A stretch of DNA of 64,000 bases from CAYQQQ01 sp964420125 (GCA_964420125.1 CAYQQQ010000014.1:32907-96906); one strand, 5' to 3'. Positions 14,660-23,939 are shown, counted from the first letter of the stretch. The notes: generated by a model from the sequence alone, not told the origin. Made by a program: numbers and translations.

Positions 14660-16575
14660 GGCCGGGCTCCGGCGAGCTGCTGCAGCGCACCGGTGCGCCA
14701 CACGGCTCGCAACACGAAGAACAGCCCCGCCCCCAGCACCAGGGTGGCGAGGCGATCCATCGTGGGGTCCTCGGTGCCCGGCAGCGACAGGGGCATCTCG
14801 GCGGCGATCGACTCGACCTCGGTGATCTCCTCCTCGGGCTCTCCATCGTCGGCGCCCGCCACCGCGGCAGCGGTCGCCGCAGGAGCCGCTCCTGCGGACA
14901 CCTCGGCCGCCGGGGCGGCGTCCAACGGCACCGCCGCGTCCAGCGGGGGGACGTAGGTGTCCAGCGGCGCGACGTCGAACCCCTGCGCGAGCGGCACGGC
15001 CGCCGCCGTGGCCGACCCCGGGGGCGGCGGGGTCGTGGTCGGCGGCGGTGCCGGGGTCTCCTCGGTGGCCTGGCACCAGGACACCGAACCCAGGGCCTCC
15101 ATGACCGGAGCGAGCTCCTCGGGGGTGTACGGTCCCGCACCCACCTCCTTGACCACCTTGGCCTCGGCCGCCGCGCAGTTCGAAGCGACGATGGCGTCCG
15201 CGGCCGTCAACCCCTCGGCCATCATCGCCGGGGTCAGACGGCCGTCGCCGAGCTGGTCGGCCACCATCTGGCCCACGGTCATCTGCAGCCGCAGCAGCAG
15301 CGCGGCCGCGTTGGTCTGGTCCACCGACAACCCCCGCTCGGGGAAGTAGATCCGGTTCACCCACGACATCGGCCAGGCGCCCGGCACCTCCTCGTAGGCC
15401 GCGTGGAAGGGAGCCTCACCGCCTGCCGCCACCGCGGCGGTGATCGCCGCCGGCGTGGCGGAGACCACCTCGCCGTGGTGCACGAGATCGGCGATCCACA
15501 GATCCGTGACAGTCTGGGGAGGATCCTTCTGGGCGTCCTCGAGCTCTGTCTCCAGCGCGAGGCGGGCCCTCAGCGGGTGCACGAGCGCCACCGTGCCCCC
15601 CTTGGGCACCTCGGAGGTCTGGAACGACAGCCAGCTGGCCACCGAGTTGGCCAGGTTCTCGTCCGGTGAGCGCGAGGGCTGGGAGCTGCGGGGCCACCGG
15701 GCGGTGATGACGTAGGCGTCCTTCTCGGCCTGGTCCACCAGATCCGACAGGCTCCCCCGGTGGAAGCGGTCCTTGTCGATGTGGCGCAGGTACTCCTGGA
15801 GGTACTTGTTGACCGCCGCACGGTCGGTGCGCACCCCGCTGGCCGGCCCCGGCGTGCCCGGGAGGTCGATCAGCGCCGGGCACGTGCCGGGCACCTCCAG
15901 CTCGGCCGCCGAGAGCGCCAGGCCGCCGGAGCAGTCGGTGTCGGGGTCGGCCTGGGACATGAACCGGGCCTCGAACCAGAAGTCGGTGGGGATGGAGAAG
16001 TTGAACAGGATCGCCAGGTCCTCGGGGTACAGCCGGAGCCGGTCGCCCGGCTCGTTGGTCAGGACGTTCGACAGCGGCACCGCACCGCCGGGATCGGAGC
16101 ACTCGAGCTCGAAGGTCTCCTCGTCAAGGAGCACCCCGCCTGCGCACCACCGGAAGCCCCGCGGATAGGGACCGGCCAGGAACGGGACCACGCCCACCGC
16201 CTGGAAGGGCGCCGAGATGACGCCACGGCCCTTGGCCAGCGCCTCGGTCGACCCCTCCAGCGCCTCCTCCAGCGGCAGCGCACCGACGTAGAACTCCGTG
16301 CGGCCCTCGACGAACGAGCGCAGGCCCTCGGACTCGTTGGTGCCGATGTAGTCGTACAGCGGCGCCGCCTCCGAGGTGGCCGCGCCTGCGTCCAGGAGAC
16401 GCACGGCGTAGTCCGAGGCGTCGGTGCCCTCGCCGCGCAGCACGATGGCCGTGTCGGGCTCCTGCACGGTGGCCGCCCCGGCCAGGGCCGGCAGCGAGAA
16501 CCCCAGGGCCACCAGCACCACGCCCGCCAGGGCCGAACCCCTCGCCCGCGCCCACGCCCCGCCTCGTCGCGTCAT
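14656..16575 (-). CDS. PstS-like surface protein with LPGT/helix tail
   Basis: A 639-residue exported protein. A signal peptide (to about residue 34, ALAGAA) precedes two regions of substrate-binding-protein character; YDYIGTNESEGLRSFVEGRTEFYVGALPL resembles the N-terminal lobe of PstS-type proteins. Several Cys pairs are visible. A Pro/Thr and then Ala/acidic linker leads to LPGT (598-601), about eight polar residues, a hydrophobic helix and RAVWR, which is the order of a sortase sorting signal, although the usual Gly after LPxT is Glu. It lies between pstS and the pseudosortase with ATGA overlaps on both sides. A phosphate-related ligand is inferred from context. Confidence 0.7.
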   Translation of the reverse strand: MTRRGGAWARARGSALAGVVLVALGFSLPALAGAATVQEPDTAIVLRGEGTDASDYAVRLLDAGAATSEAAPLYDYIGTNESEGLRSFVEGRTEFYVGALPLEEALEGSTEALAKGRGVISAPFQAVGVVPFLAGPYPRGFRWCAGGVLLDEETFELECSDPGGAVPLSNVLTNEPGDRLRLYPEDLAILFNFSIPTDFWFEARFMSQADPDTDCSGGLALSAAELEVPGTCPALIDLPGTPGPASGVRTDRAAVNKYLQEYLRHIDKDRFHRGSLSDLVDQAEKDAYVITARWPRSSQPSRSPDENLANSVASWLSFQTSEVPKGGTVALVHPLRARLALETELEDAQKDPPQTVTDLWIADLVHHGEVVSATPAAITAAVAAGGEAPFHAAYEEVPGAWPMSWVNRIYFPERGLSVDQTNAAALLLRLQMTVGQMVADQLGDGRLTPAMMAEGLTAADAIVASNCAAAEAKVVKEVGAGPYTPEELAPVMEALGSVSWCQATEETPAPPPTTTPPPPGSATAAAVPLAQGFDVAPLDTYVPPLDAAVPLDAAPAAEVSAGAAPAATAAAVAGADDGEPEEEITEVESIAAEMPLSLPGTEDPTMDRLATLVLGAGLFFVLRAVWRTGALQQLAGARP

Positions 16576-18197
16576 CGGTGCCTCCAGGTGGTTCGCACGC
16601 CCTGCGCCAGGAAGGTGCCCGCTCCCACCAGCACGAACCCCAGGAGCAGGTAGGTCACCACCTCGCCGAGCTCCGGGCCGGTGACCGACGACACCGGCAG
16701 CCCGGTCGCCACCTCCTCGGCCAGCTCGGCGGCCTCTTCCTCGGTGAGCTGCAGCGAGTAGCCCTCGTCGGTGGCCACCGCCGCGCCCTCGGCGGCAGCC
16801 GCGTCGGCGGCAGCGGCTTCGGCTGCGGCCGCGTCCGCCGCGGGGTCGGCCCCGCCGGCCGCACCGCCGGCCGCGCCGGCTCCTCCACCTCCGGAGCCTC
16901 CACCGGCTCCTCCTCCTCCACCACCGGGCAGGCCACCGGCCGCCAGCGAGCCCGGCGGTGCACCCGCCACCTGGGGAGGCGGCGGAGCTCCGGCCAGATC
17001 GGTGGGCCGGGCCGGCGCGCCGGGGATCTGCTGGATCTTGTCCAGTGCCAGGTTCACCAGGACCGTGGAGAGCCGCGAGTACAGCAGCGGCTCGGCCCGC
17101 TCCTGGCCCTTGGTGACCGCGTAGTTCAGGAAGGTGCCCAGCGCCGCACCCTTGGCCGGGTCGAACCCGTTGGTCTGGGCGATCACGTAGGAGTACGTGG
17201 AGGGGAAGTAGGCGCGGGGATCGGGGCCGCTGTACTGCAGGCTGAAGGTGCCGTTGGGCTTCGGGCTGGCGTAGCCCAGGGCGACGGTGGAGTTCGGAGG
17301 GTTCGGAGGGGTGAACTCTCCCGCGCCGTTGCGCACGAAGGCGGTGGGCAGGCCGAGCTTCACCGAGTAGCCCGCCTCCAGGTAGGCGATCGTCGAACGC
17401 CCCGACGACCCACCGGCCACCGTGTTGGCGATCCCGTCGGAGGCGAACGCGGTCACGAACCCGCCGAGCTGGGGCCAGGCCGAGGTCGGCTTGCCGCTCA
17501 GGAACTCCGCCTCGGCGGAGGTGTTGGTGGCCACCACCCGCCCGATGAACGCCCGCCACACGTCCGGCGCAGTGGCGATGCAGTACTCGCTGAACACATA
17601 GCTGGTGCCCGAGCTGTCGGAGCGGACCACCGGGCGGATCTTCTCCGCCGGCAGCGGCACCCCCGGGTTGATGGCCACCAGCGCCGGGTCGTCCCACTGC
17701 ATGCCCGGCTCGGTGAAGATCCTGCACACCTGCTCCTGGGTGAGGCGCAGGTTGGTGATCCGCTGGCCGTTGGTGCCGGTGAGGTTGTACATGAACCCGA
17801 CCGCCCCGGCCATCACCGGCACGTACACGAAGGCCGCCCGCGCCGATGCGTTGAGCGCTCCCTGCTCCTGTTCCGGATAGGGGATGTCCGACACGCCGAA
17901 GTCCACCAGGCCCAGCCGGTACTGGTCGCGCCCGAAGGTCGAACCCGCCGCGGTGTAGTTCACCGACAGCCCGTAGGGCGCCCGCGCCACGTCCGCCCGC
18001 CACTGCTGGAGCTGCAGCGCGGCGAACGACGACCCGCCACCGGTGATGGTCGGCCCGCCCTGCGCGTGCGCTCGCGGCGCCGCCGACACCTCGCGATCGC
18101 CGGTTCCCACCGCTGCCGCGCCCGCCACGGCCACCACCACGGCGAACGCGGCCGCCACGCGCCACCACCTGCCGCGGAGCCACCTGCCGCCGGTCAC
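16572..18197 (-). CDS. pstS: Membrane-anchored phosphate-binding protein PstS
   Basis: A 541-residue phosphate ABC transporter binding protein. An N-terminal signal/helix (residues 13-32) is followed by TITGGGSSFAALQLQQW, the phosphate-loop region, then SDIPYPEQE, and RSDSSGTSYVFSEY, the second-lobe phosphate contacts. After ~residue 400 comes a long Gly/Ala/Pro linker and a C-terminal helix (~507-530) ending in basic residues. A lipobox is absent, so it is anchored by the C-terminal helix instead of a lipid, unlike typical PstS. GTG at 18197 overlaps the pstB stop (GTGA). It binds phosphate outside the cell and delivers it to PstCA. Confidence 0.88.
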   Translation of the reverse strand: MTGGRWLRGRWWRVAAAFAVVVAVAGAAAVGTGDREVSAAPRAHAQGGPTITGGGSSFAALQLQQWRADVARAPYGLSVNYTAAGSTFGRDQYRLGLVDFGVSDIPYPEQEQGALNASARAAFVYVPVMAGAVGFMYNLTGTNGQRITNLRLTQEQVCRIFTEPGMQWDDPALVAINPGVPLPAEKIRPVVRSDSSGTSYVFSEYCIATAPDVWRAFIGRVVATNTSAEAEFLSGKPTSAWPQLGGFVTAFASDGIANTVAGGSSGRSTIAYLEAGYSVKLGLPTAFVRNGAGEFTPPNPPNSTVALGYASPKPNGTFSLQYSGPDPRAYFPSTYSYVIAQTNGFDPAKGAALGTFLNYAVTKGQERAEPLLYSRLSTVLVNLALDKIQQIPGAPARPTDLAGAPPPPQVAGAPPGSLAAGGLPGGGGGGAGGGSGGGGAGAAGGAAGGADPAADAAAAEAAAADAAAAEGAAVATDEGYSLQLTEEEAAELAEEVATGLPVSSVTGPELGEVVTYLLLGFVLVGAGTFLAQGVRTTWRHR

Positions 18198-19273
18198 CCG
18201 AACCGTCCCGAGACGTAGTCGAGCGTGCGGGGGTCCGAGGGGTTGGAGAACATGCGCCCGGTCGGCCCGTGCTCCACGATCCGCCCCGAGTCGCCCAGGG
18301 ACTCCACCAGGAAGAAGGCGCACTCGTCGCTCACCCGCTGGGCCTGCTGCATGTTGTGGGTGACGATCACGATCGTGATGTCGTGGCACAGCTCCCGGAT
18401 GGTCTCCTCGATCACCCCGGTGGAGATCGGGTCCAGCGCCGAGCAGGGCTCGTCCATCAACAGCACGTCGGGGCGCACGGCCAGGGAGCGGGCGATGCAC
18501 AGCCGCTGCTGCTGGCCACCGGAGAGGGACATGCCGCCCTCGTGGAGGCGGTCCTTGACCTCCTCCCACAGTCCGGCGCGACGGAGGCTCTGCTCCACCA
18601 GCTCCGTGTGGTCGGGATGCGAGGTGCCCGACAGCTTGAGCCCGGCCAGCACGTTCTCGGCGATGGACATGGCCGGGAAGGGGTTGGGCTTCTGGAACAC
18701 CATCCCCACCCGCAGGCGCACCTCGGTGGGGCTCATCTCCTCGGAGTAGATGTCCACGCCGTTGAGCAGGATCTGCCCGGCGATCGCCGCACCGGGGACC
18801 AGCTCGTGCATGCGGTTCAACGCCCGCAGGAACGTCGACTTCCCGCAGCCCGACGGGCCGATGAGGGCGGTCACCCGACCGGGCTCCATGCTCAGGTTGC
18901 AGCGCTCCAGCACCTTGCGGGACCCGAACCAGCTCGTCACCTCGATGGCGTCCATGCGGGCCGCCTCGAAGGTCGGGGCCTGCGCCGGGTCCGGGACCGG
19001 AGCCGGCGCGGCAGGGGGCGGGGTCGGGGGCGGGGTCGGGGTCGGGGGCACTGCCGGTGCCGGAGCCGATCCGTTGGTGGGCACCAGCGGCGTGGCCTGG
19101 GTGGGCACGGCGTCGTGCACGAGCGACGGTGCGGCCACGGTCAGGTCGATGCGGGGCACCCCGCCGGTGGCCAGCGGATCCCGGTAGGGCGGAGGTGTCG
19201 CCACCGACCCCTGCGACGGCGGGGGTGGCGGAGGCGGCGGGGGCGGTGGACCGGGCGGGTGCAGCTCGTTCAT
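18194..19273 (-). CDS. pstB: Phosphate ABC transporter ATP-binding protein PstB with Pro-rich extension
   Basis: A 359-residue protein: about 105 Pro/Ala-rich residues, with a long poly-Pro run, precede a standard PstB domain. Walker A is GPSGCGKST (139-147), then the Q-loop in FQKPNPFP, the signature LSGGQQQR, Walker B LLMDEPCSALDP and the switch His in VTHNMQQAQR. It hydrolyses ATP to drive phosphate import through PstCA. Family members are usually ~250-280 residues, so the extension is unusual. The ATG at 19273 is favoured because it overlaps the pstA stop (ATGA); an internal start near MDAIEVTSWFG (residue 107) would give a conventional PstB. Confidence 0.92.
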   Translation of the reverse strand: MNELHPPGPPPPPPPPPPPSQGSVATPPPYRDPLATGGVPRIDLTVAAPSLVHDAVPTQATPLVPTNGSAPAPAVPPTPTPPPTPPPAAPAPVPDPAQAPTFEAARMDAIEVTSWFGSRKVLERCNLSMEPGRVTALIGPSGCGKSTFLRALNRMHELVPGAAIAGQILLNGVDIYSEEMSPTEVRLRVGMVFQKPNPFPAMSIAENVLAGLKLSGTSHPDHTELVEQSLRRAGLWEEVKDRLHEGGMSLSGGQQQRLCIARSLAVRPDVLLMDEPCSALDPISTGVIEETIRELCHDITIVIVTHNMQQAQRVSDECAFFLVESLGDSGRIVEHGPTGRMFSNPSDPRTLDYVSGRFG

Positions 19274-20433
19274 CGTCGGATCCCTCGCTTGCGGTCGCCC
19301 CGGTTGCCGATCCAGCGGGCCGCGGTGAACAGCGCCAGCACGAACATCATCAGCACCACCGCGCCCGACCAGGCCCGCTGCAGCTGCGCCTCGTTGCCCT
19401 GGCTCTTGGTGAGCAGCTGGTAGACGAACAGCGGCAGGTCCGACTGGGAGCCCTCGAAGGGGTTGGCGTTGAGGATGTCGCTGCCGAAGGAGGTGAGCAG
19501 GACCGGGGCCGTCTCGCCGATCGCCCGGGCGACGCCGAGGATGGAGGCGGTGATCAGCCCGGCGCGAGCGGTGGGCAGCACGATGCGCAAGGCGGTCCGC
19601 CACTGGGGGGACCCCAGGGCGAGCGCGGACTCGCGCAGCCCGTCGTCGACGGTGCGCAGCATCTCCTCCGCGGCCCTGGTGACGATGGGGATCATGAGGA
19701 TCGCCAGCGCCAGCCCGGCGGCGAAGCCCGAGTAGCCCCAACCCAGCGAGATCCCCTCGGGCGACACCACGAGGGTGTAGATGAACAGCCCGGCCACGAT
19801 CGAGGGCAGCCCGCTCATGGCGTCGACCACGAAGCGGATGACCGGCGACATCCTGCCCTTGATCTCGTTGAGGTAGACGGCGGTCATCAGGGCGGCGGGG
19901 ATGGCGATGACCGAGGCGATGAGCATCTGCTGGATCGTGCCCACGATGGCGTGGAACGCCCCGCCCCCCGGGTCGAGGGGCCCCACGTCGGAGAGGTCGC
20001 TGGTGAAGAACTCGGCGTCGAGGCCGGGGAGGCCCTCGATCAGCACGTACACCAGCATCCACACCAGCACCGCCACCGCCAGCAGCCCGGCCAGCCAGAC
20101 CAGGGTGGTGACCAGCCGATCGGTGGCCACCACGGGGCTGGAGGTGTCACGTGCCATCATCCAGCTGCACAGCAGGAACCACACCAGCGCCCAGATGGCG
20201 AAGGTCAACGGGTGGGTCCAGTCCATGATCCCGCAGAGCACCGCCGCTGCGGACACCCCCGCCGCCCCGCTCAGCATCAGCTGGCGACGGTCGCGCCGCG
20301 ACATCCGCGCCGGGTTGGTCGGCTTCTGCTCCGCCGGAGGGCTCGGGGCGGGAGCCGAGGGGCCGGTCTGGACGTCCGCCGTCGGGATCGGCCCCCCCTT
20401 CACCTCTTCCAGCAGCTCGTCGAGGGTCGCCAT
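19270..20433 (-). CDS. pstA: Phosphate ABC transporter permease PstA
   Basis: A 387-residue inner-membrane permease. A polar N-terminus of ~45 residues is followed by two to three extra helices and then the PstA core. The permease (EAA-type) loop is visible as ALALGSPQWRTALRIVLPTARAGLITA, followed by GVARAIGETAPVLLT, which is typical of PstA. LNEIKGRMSPVIRFVVDAMSGLPSIVAGLFIY is also characteristic. It forms the phosphate channel with PstC. It overlaps pstC (TGATG) upstream and pstB (ATGA) downstream, so it is translationally coupled in the PHO-box operon. Confidence 0.95.
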   Translation of the reverse strand: MATLDELLEEVKGGPIPTADVQTGPSAPAPSPPAEQKPTNPARMSRRDRRQLMLSGAAGVSAAAVLCGIMDWTHPLTFAIWALVWFLLCSWMMARDTSSPVVATDRLVTTLVWLAGLLAVAVLVWMLVYVLIEGLPGLDAEFFTSDLSDVGPLDPGGGAFHAIVGTIQQMLIASVIAIPAALMTAVYLNEIKGRMSPVIRFVVDAMSGLPSIVAGLFIYTLVVSPEGISLGWGYSGFAAGLALAILMIPIVTRAAEEMLRTVDDGLRESALALGSPQWRTALRIVLPTARAGLITASILGVARAIGETAPVLLTSFGSDILNANPFEGSQSDLPLFVYQLLTKSQGNEAQLQRAWSGAVVLMMFVLALFTAARWIGNRGDRKRGIRR

Positions 20434-21407
20434 CACTGGATCCTCGAGCGGGCGACGATGCGGCGGGCCGCCAGGTTGACCATCAACGTCACCAGGAACA
20501 GGGCGAACCCGGCGGCGATCAGGCCGGAGACCTCCACCCCGTCGGCCTCCGCGAACTTCACGGCGATCATGCCGGCGATCGAGCCTCCGCCCTCCTCCAG
20601 CACGAAGGGGTTGGCCTCCACCGACAGCACCACGATGAGGGCGATGGCGATGGTCTCCCCGAGCGCCCGGCCGAAGCCCAGCAGCACCGATCCGACGATG
20701 CCGCCCTTGCCGAAGGGGAGGATGACGTCGCGGATCATCCCCCACCGGCTGCCGCCGAGGGCCACGGCCCCCTCGCACTGGTTGCGCGGGCACTGCGCCA
20801 TCACGTCGCGCGACACCGCGGTGATGATCGGGGTGATCATGATCGCCACCACCATGCCGGCGACGAAGCTCGACTGGGTCATCGCCGCGTCGTCCTCGGA
20901 GAGGCGGAAGAAGGGCAGCGCGTCGAGGTGCTCGTTGAGCCACTTGGCCACGCCGACCAACGGTCCCTGGAAGGCCCAGAGGCCCCACATGCCGAAGATC
21001 AGGCTGGGCAGGGCGGCGAGCAGGTCGACCGCCCCCACCAGCACCTTGCGGGTGCGACCGGGGGCGTACTCGTTGATGAACAGCGCCAGCCCCAGCGCCA
21101 GCGGCACGGCCACCACCAGGGCGATGAGGGCGATGATCACCGTGCCGATCAGCAGGCCCAGCACGCCGAAGCGCTCCTCGGAGGGGTTCCAGACGCTGGT
21201 GGTGAAGAAGTCCCAGTACCCGGAGGACTGCAGGGCGGGCCACGACTTGGCCGCCAGGAAGATGGCGGTGCCGGCGATGATCACCAGGCTGAGCCCGGCG
21301 GCAGCCGTGCACACCGCCCTGTAGATGCGGTCGCCGGTGGTGTGCGAGTGCTTGAGCACCCGAGGCTGCTGCTCACCCGCGTCAGGGTGCACCTGCACTG
21401 CCGTCAC
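20433..21407 (-). CDS. pstC: Phosphate ABC transporter permease PstC
   Basis: A 324-residue permease, first gene of the pst operon. A ~30-residue polar start is followed by a first helix, then the core. LFINEYAPGRTRKVLVGAVDLLAALPSLIFGMWGL and AVALGGSRWGMIRDVILPFGKGGIVGSVLLGFGRALGETIA (the EAA-type loop) are clear PstC blocks. The GTG at 21407 is chosen because the PHO box (21427-21470) and the -10 (21416-21421) lie just upstream; an in-frame ATG at 21554 would run through these sites and overlap the sulfatase start. It pairs with PstA to move phosphate inward. Confidence 0.93.
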   Translation of the reverse strand: MTAVQVHPDAGEQQPRVLKHSHTTGDRIYRAVCTAAAGLSLVIIAGTAIFLAAKSWPALQSSGYWDFFTTSVWNPSEERFGVLGLLIGTVIIALIALVVAVPLALGLALFINEYAPGRTRKVLVGAVDLLAALPSLIFGMWGLWAFQGPLVGVAKWLNEHLDALPFFRLSEDDAAMTQSSFVAGMVVAIMITPIITAVSRDVMAQCPRNQCEGAVALGGSRWGMIRDVILPFGKGGIVGSVLLGFGRALGETIAIALIVVLSVEANPFVLEEGGGSIAGMIAVKFAEADGVEVSGLIAAGFALFLVTLMVNLAARRIVARSRIQ

Positions 21408-21415
21408 GGGCCCCG

Positions 21416-21470
21416 ATCGTGGCCTCCGGAGCTGAACCGCCACTTCCGAGACGTTGAACGCAGGGTGAAC
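21416..21470 (-). promoter_or_regulatory. PHO box and -10 of the pst operon
   Basis: On the minus strand the 11-nt units are GTTCACCCTGC (21460-21470), GTTCAACGTCT (21449-21459), a degenerate CGGAAGTGGCG (21438-21448) and GTTCAGCTCCG (21427-21437). This matches the PhoP direct-repeat pattern. A CACGAT -10-like box (21416-21421) and 8 nt then lead to the GTG start. Confidence 0.8.
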
Positions 21471-21538
21471 ATCACCCGACGCTGCGGAGCGGCGGGGCGG
21501 CCGACGGCGGGGGGATCCGCCCGACAGGTCGGCACCGG

Positions 21539-21544
21539 TAGGGT
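21539..21544 (+). promoter_or_regulatory. -10 box (TAGGGT) of the sulfatase gene, leaderless type
   Basis: TAGGGT lies 8 nt before the ATG at 21553. The divergent PHO box is about 70 bases upstream, so PhoP could affect this gene too, though that is not shown. Confidence 0.45.
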
Positions 21545-21552
21545 CGGCGGTC

Positions 21553-23913
21553 ATGACCGACGATCCCCACGCCCCCTATGCCGGCCATGAGGGAAGGGTG
21601 GGCCGGGTGCACGCCACCTCCGAGCCGTGGTGGCCGCCCCGGCCGACGCCGCGGGAGGGGGCGCCCAACATCGTGGTGATGATGTGCGACGACCTCGGCT
21701 ACGCCGACCTGGGCTGCTACGGCTCGGAGATCCCCACCCCCCAGGTCGACCGGCTGGCCGCTGGAGGAGTCCGCTACACCGACTACCACTCCTATCCCAT
21801 GTGCTCGCCCACCCGGGCGGCGCTGCTCACCGGCCTGGAGCCGCACCGGGCGGGGGTGGGCCACGTCGTGCACTCCGACCCCGGGTTCCCCGGCTACGCC
21901 ATGGAGCTCACCCACCTGGCACCCACCCTGGCCGAGCTGCTGCGCGGCGCCGGCTACCAGACCCTGATGGTGGGCAAGTGGCACCTGACCAAGGACGGCG
22001 AGCAGAACGACGCCGGCGACCGCTCCTCCTGGCCCTGCCAGAGGGGCTTCGACCGCTACTACGGGGTGCTCGACGCCTTCACCAACCTCCACCACCCCCA
22101 CCGCCTGGTGGAGGACAACCACGCGGTGCGCACCGACCGGTACCCGGAGGGCTACTACGTCACCGACGACCTGACGGACCGGGCCATCTCCATGGTGCGC
22201 GAGGCCAAGGCCTCGAACCCGACCACGCCCTTCTTCCTCTACTTCTCCCACATCGCCGTCCACGCCCCGCTGCAGGCCAAGGCCGACGACATCGCCCGCC
22301 ACCACGGCCGCTACGACGACGGCTGGGACGCGGTGCGGTCGCGGCGCTTCGAGCGACAGGGCCGGCTCGGGGTGCTCGCCGACGGCGCGGAGCTGTCGCC
22401 GCGCAACACCGAGGAGGGCGACGACGTGCCCGCATGGGACTCCCTCGACGAGTCCCGCCGGCGCCTGTACGCCCGCTACATGGAGGTGTACGCGGCCATG
22501 GTCGACAACGTCGACCAGAACCTGGGACGGCTCCGCACCGCCCTGGAGGAGATGGGCGAGTGGGACAACACGCTGTTCCTGTTCACCTCCGACAACGGCG
22601 GCTCCCGCGAGGGCGAGGCCCAGGGCACCACCGCCTACTTCCGCACGCTGCACTGGGAGCGCCTCGGGCTCCCCCAGCCCTTCGAGGAGGACCTCGACCG
22701 CATCGACCGGGTGGGCGGACCCACCACCCTGTCGCACTACCCGCGCGGGTGGGCCATGGCGTCCAACACCCCGTTCCGGCTCTACAAGATCAACGCCCAC
22801 CGGGGCGGGCACTCGGTCCCCCTCGTGGTCTCCTGGCCGGCGGGCGGCGTCGGGAAGGACGGGGACGGCGACGGTGGTGGCGTCGGCAGCGGTTCCACCG
22901 GCGGCGCGCTGCGCCACCAGTACCTGCACGTGGTCGACCTGCTGCCCACCCTGTTGGAGGCCGCAGGGGTGGAACGGCCCGAGCGCTGGAACGGCGCTCC
23001 GGCCCTGCCGCTGCAGGGCACCTCGGCGCTGACCACCCTGTTCGACTCCGAGGCCCCGGGCCACGTCGGGGAGGTGATGGTGGAGTGCGAGGGCCACCGT
23101 GGCTATCGCCGTGACAGCTGGGAGGCCGTCGCCCGCCACCCTGGGCGTACGCCGTTCTCCGAGGACCGCTGGGAGCTGTTCGACATGGCGCGGGATCCCT
23201 CCCAGGTGCACGACCTCGCCGACGCGCATCCCGAGCTGCTGGAGGAGCTGTGCCAGGCGTGGGAGCGCGCCGCCTGGGAGGACCAGGTGTTCCCACTCGA
23301 CGAGGGCACCGGTCTGCGGTTCCTGGTGCGGCCGCCGTGGACCGAGGTGTACGAGCGCCCCGTCACCCTGTTCCCCGGCGACACCACGTTGGAGCGGTGG
23401 CGGGCGCAGCGGCTGATCATGTGGCGCGACTGCGACATCACCGCCACGGTCGAGCTGTCACCGGGCGACCGGGGCGTGCTGGTCGCCCACGGCGACCAGG
23501 GCGGCGGCTACGTGCTCTACCTCGACGACACCGGCGAGCTGGTGGCCGCCCACAACGGCTACGGCCTCGAGCGCGAGGTGCGGGGACCGGTGGTGCCACC
23601 GGGACCCCACGAGCTCACACTCGCCATCGGCGCTCCCGGCGGGGAGTTGTGGGACCTGTCGCTGGCCGTCGACGGGGCGACGGTGGCCTCCGAGACCGGC
23701 TTCCGGGCGCTGATGGCCATGGCCCCCTTCGAGGGCATCGACGTGGGGATCGACCGTCGCTCCCCGGTGAGCTGGCCGCTCTACGAGCGCCACGGCGTCT
23801 TCCCCTTCACCGGCAGGCTGCGCCACGTCCGCTACCAACCGGGGCAGCCGGCGCCGGACGCCCCCACCCAGTTCCTCGACATGCTCAGGGAGTGGGGGCG
23901 CAGCTTCGAGTGA
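21553..23913 (+). CDS. Arylsulfatase-type sulfatase
   Basis: A 786-residue type I sulfatase that hydrolyses sulfate esters. The formylglycine site CSPTR lies at residues 84-88; Asp46-Asp47 (MMCDDLGY) and FTSDNGG supply the calcium ligands, and VGKWHL is the conserved Lys/His segment. After the catalytic domain (to ~550) comes a C-terminal beta-sandwich (from ~600) with VLVAHGDQGGGYVLYLDD, seen in large arylsulfatases. A Gly/Asp-rich insert near residues 435-455 looks like a flexible loop. There is no signal peptide, so it appears cytoplasmic unless exported another way. The maturation enzyme (FGE) is not in the window. Confidence 0.92.
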   Translation: MTDDPHAPYAGHEGRVGRVHATSEPWWPPRPTPREGAPNIVVMMCDDLGYADLGCYGSEIPTPQVDRLAAGGVRYTDYHSYPMCSPTRAALLTGLEPHRAGVGHVVHSDPGFPGYAMELTHLAPTLAELLRGAGYQTLMVGKWHLTKDGEQNDAGDRSSWPCQRGFDRYYGVLDAFTNLHHPHRLVEDNHAVRTDRYPEGYYVTDDLTDRAISMVREAKASNPTTPFFLYFSHIAVHAPLQAKADDIARHHGRYDDGWDAVRSRRFERQGRLGVLADGAELSPRNTEEGDDVPAWDSLDESRRRLYARYMEVYAAMVDNVDQNLGRLRTALEEMGEWDNTLFLFTSDNGGSREGEAQGTTAYFRTLHWERLGLPQPFEEDLDRIDRVGGPTTLSHYPRGWAMASNTPFRLYKINAHRGGHSVPLVVSWPAGGVGKDGDGDGGGVGSGSTGGALRHQYLHVVDLLPTLLEAAGVERPERWNGAPALPLQGTSALTTLFDSEAPGHVGEVMVECEGHRGYRRDSWEAVARHPGRTPFSEDRWELFDMARDPSQVHDLADAHPELLEELCQAWERAAWEDQVFPLDEGTGLRFLVRPPWTEVYERPVTLFPGDTTLERWRAQRLIMWRDCDITATVELSPGDRGVLVAHGDQGGGYVLYLDDTGELVAAHNGYGLEREVRGPVVPPGPHELTLAIGAPGGELWDLSLAVDGATVASETGFRALMAMAPFEGIDVGIDRRSPVSWPLYERHGVFPFTGRLRHVRYQPGQPAPDAPTQFLDMLREWGRSFE

Positions 23914-23939
23914 GCGGTGCCGCTCCCGGCTCGCGCCGG

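Noticed and set aside
14656..18183. Single 1175-residue fusion protein covering two PstS-like genes
   Set aside because: The upstream part is a shadow of pstS in another frame; the real start is ATG 16575, which overlaps the pstS stop.
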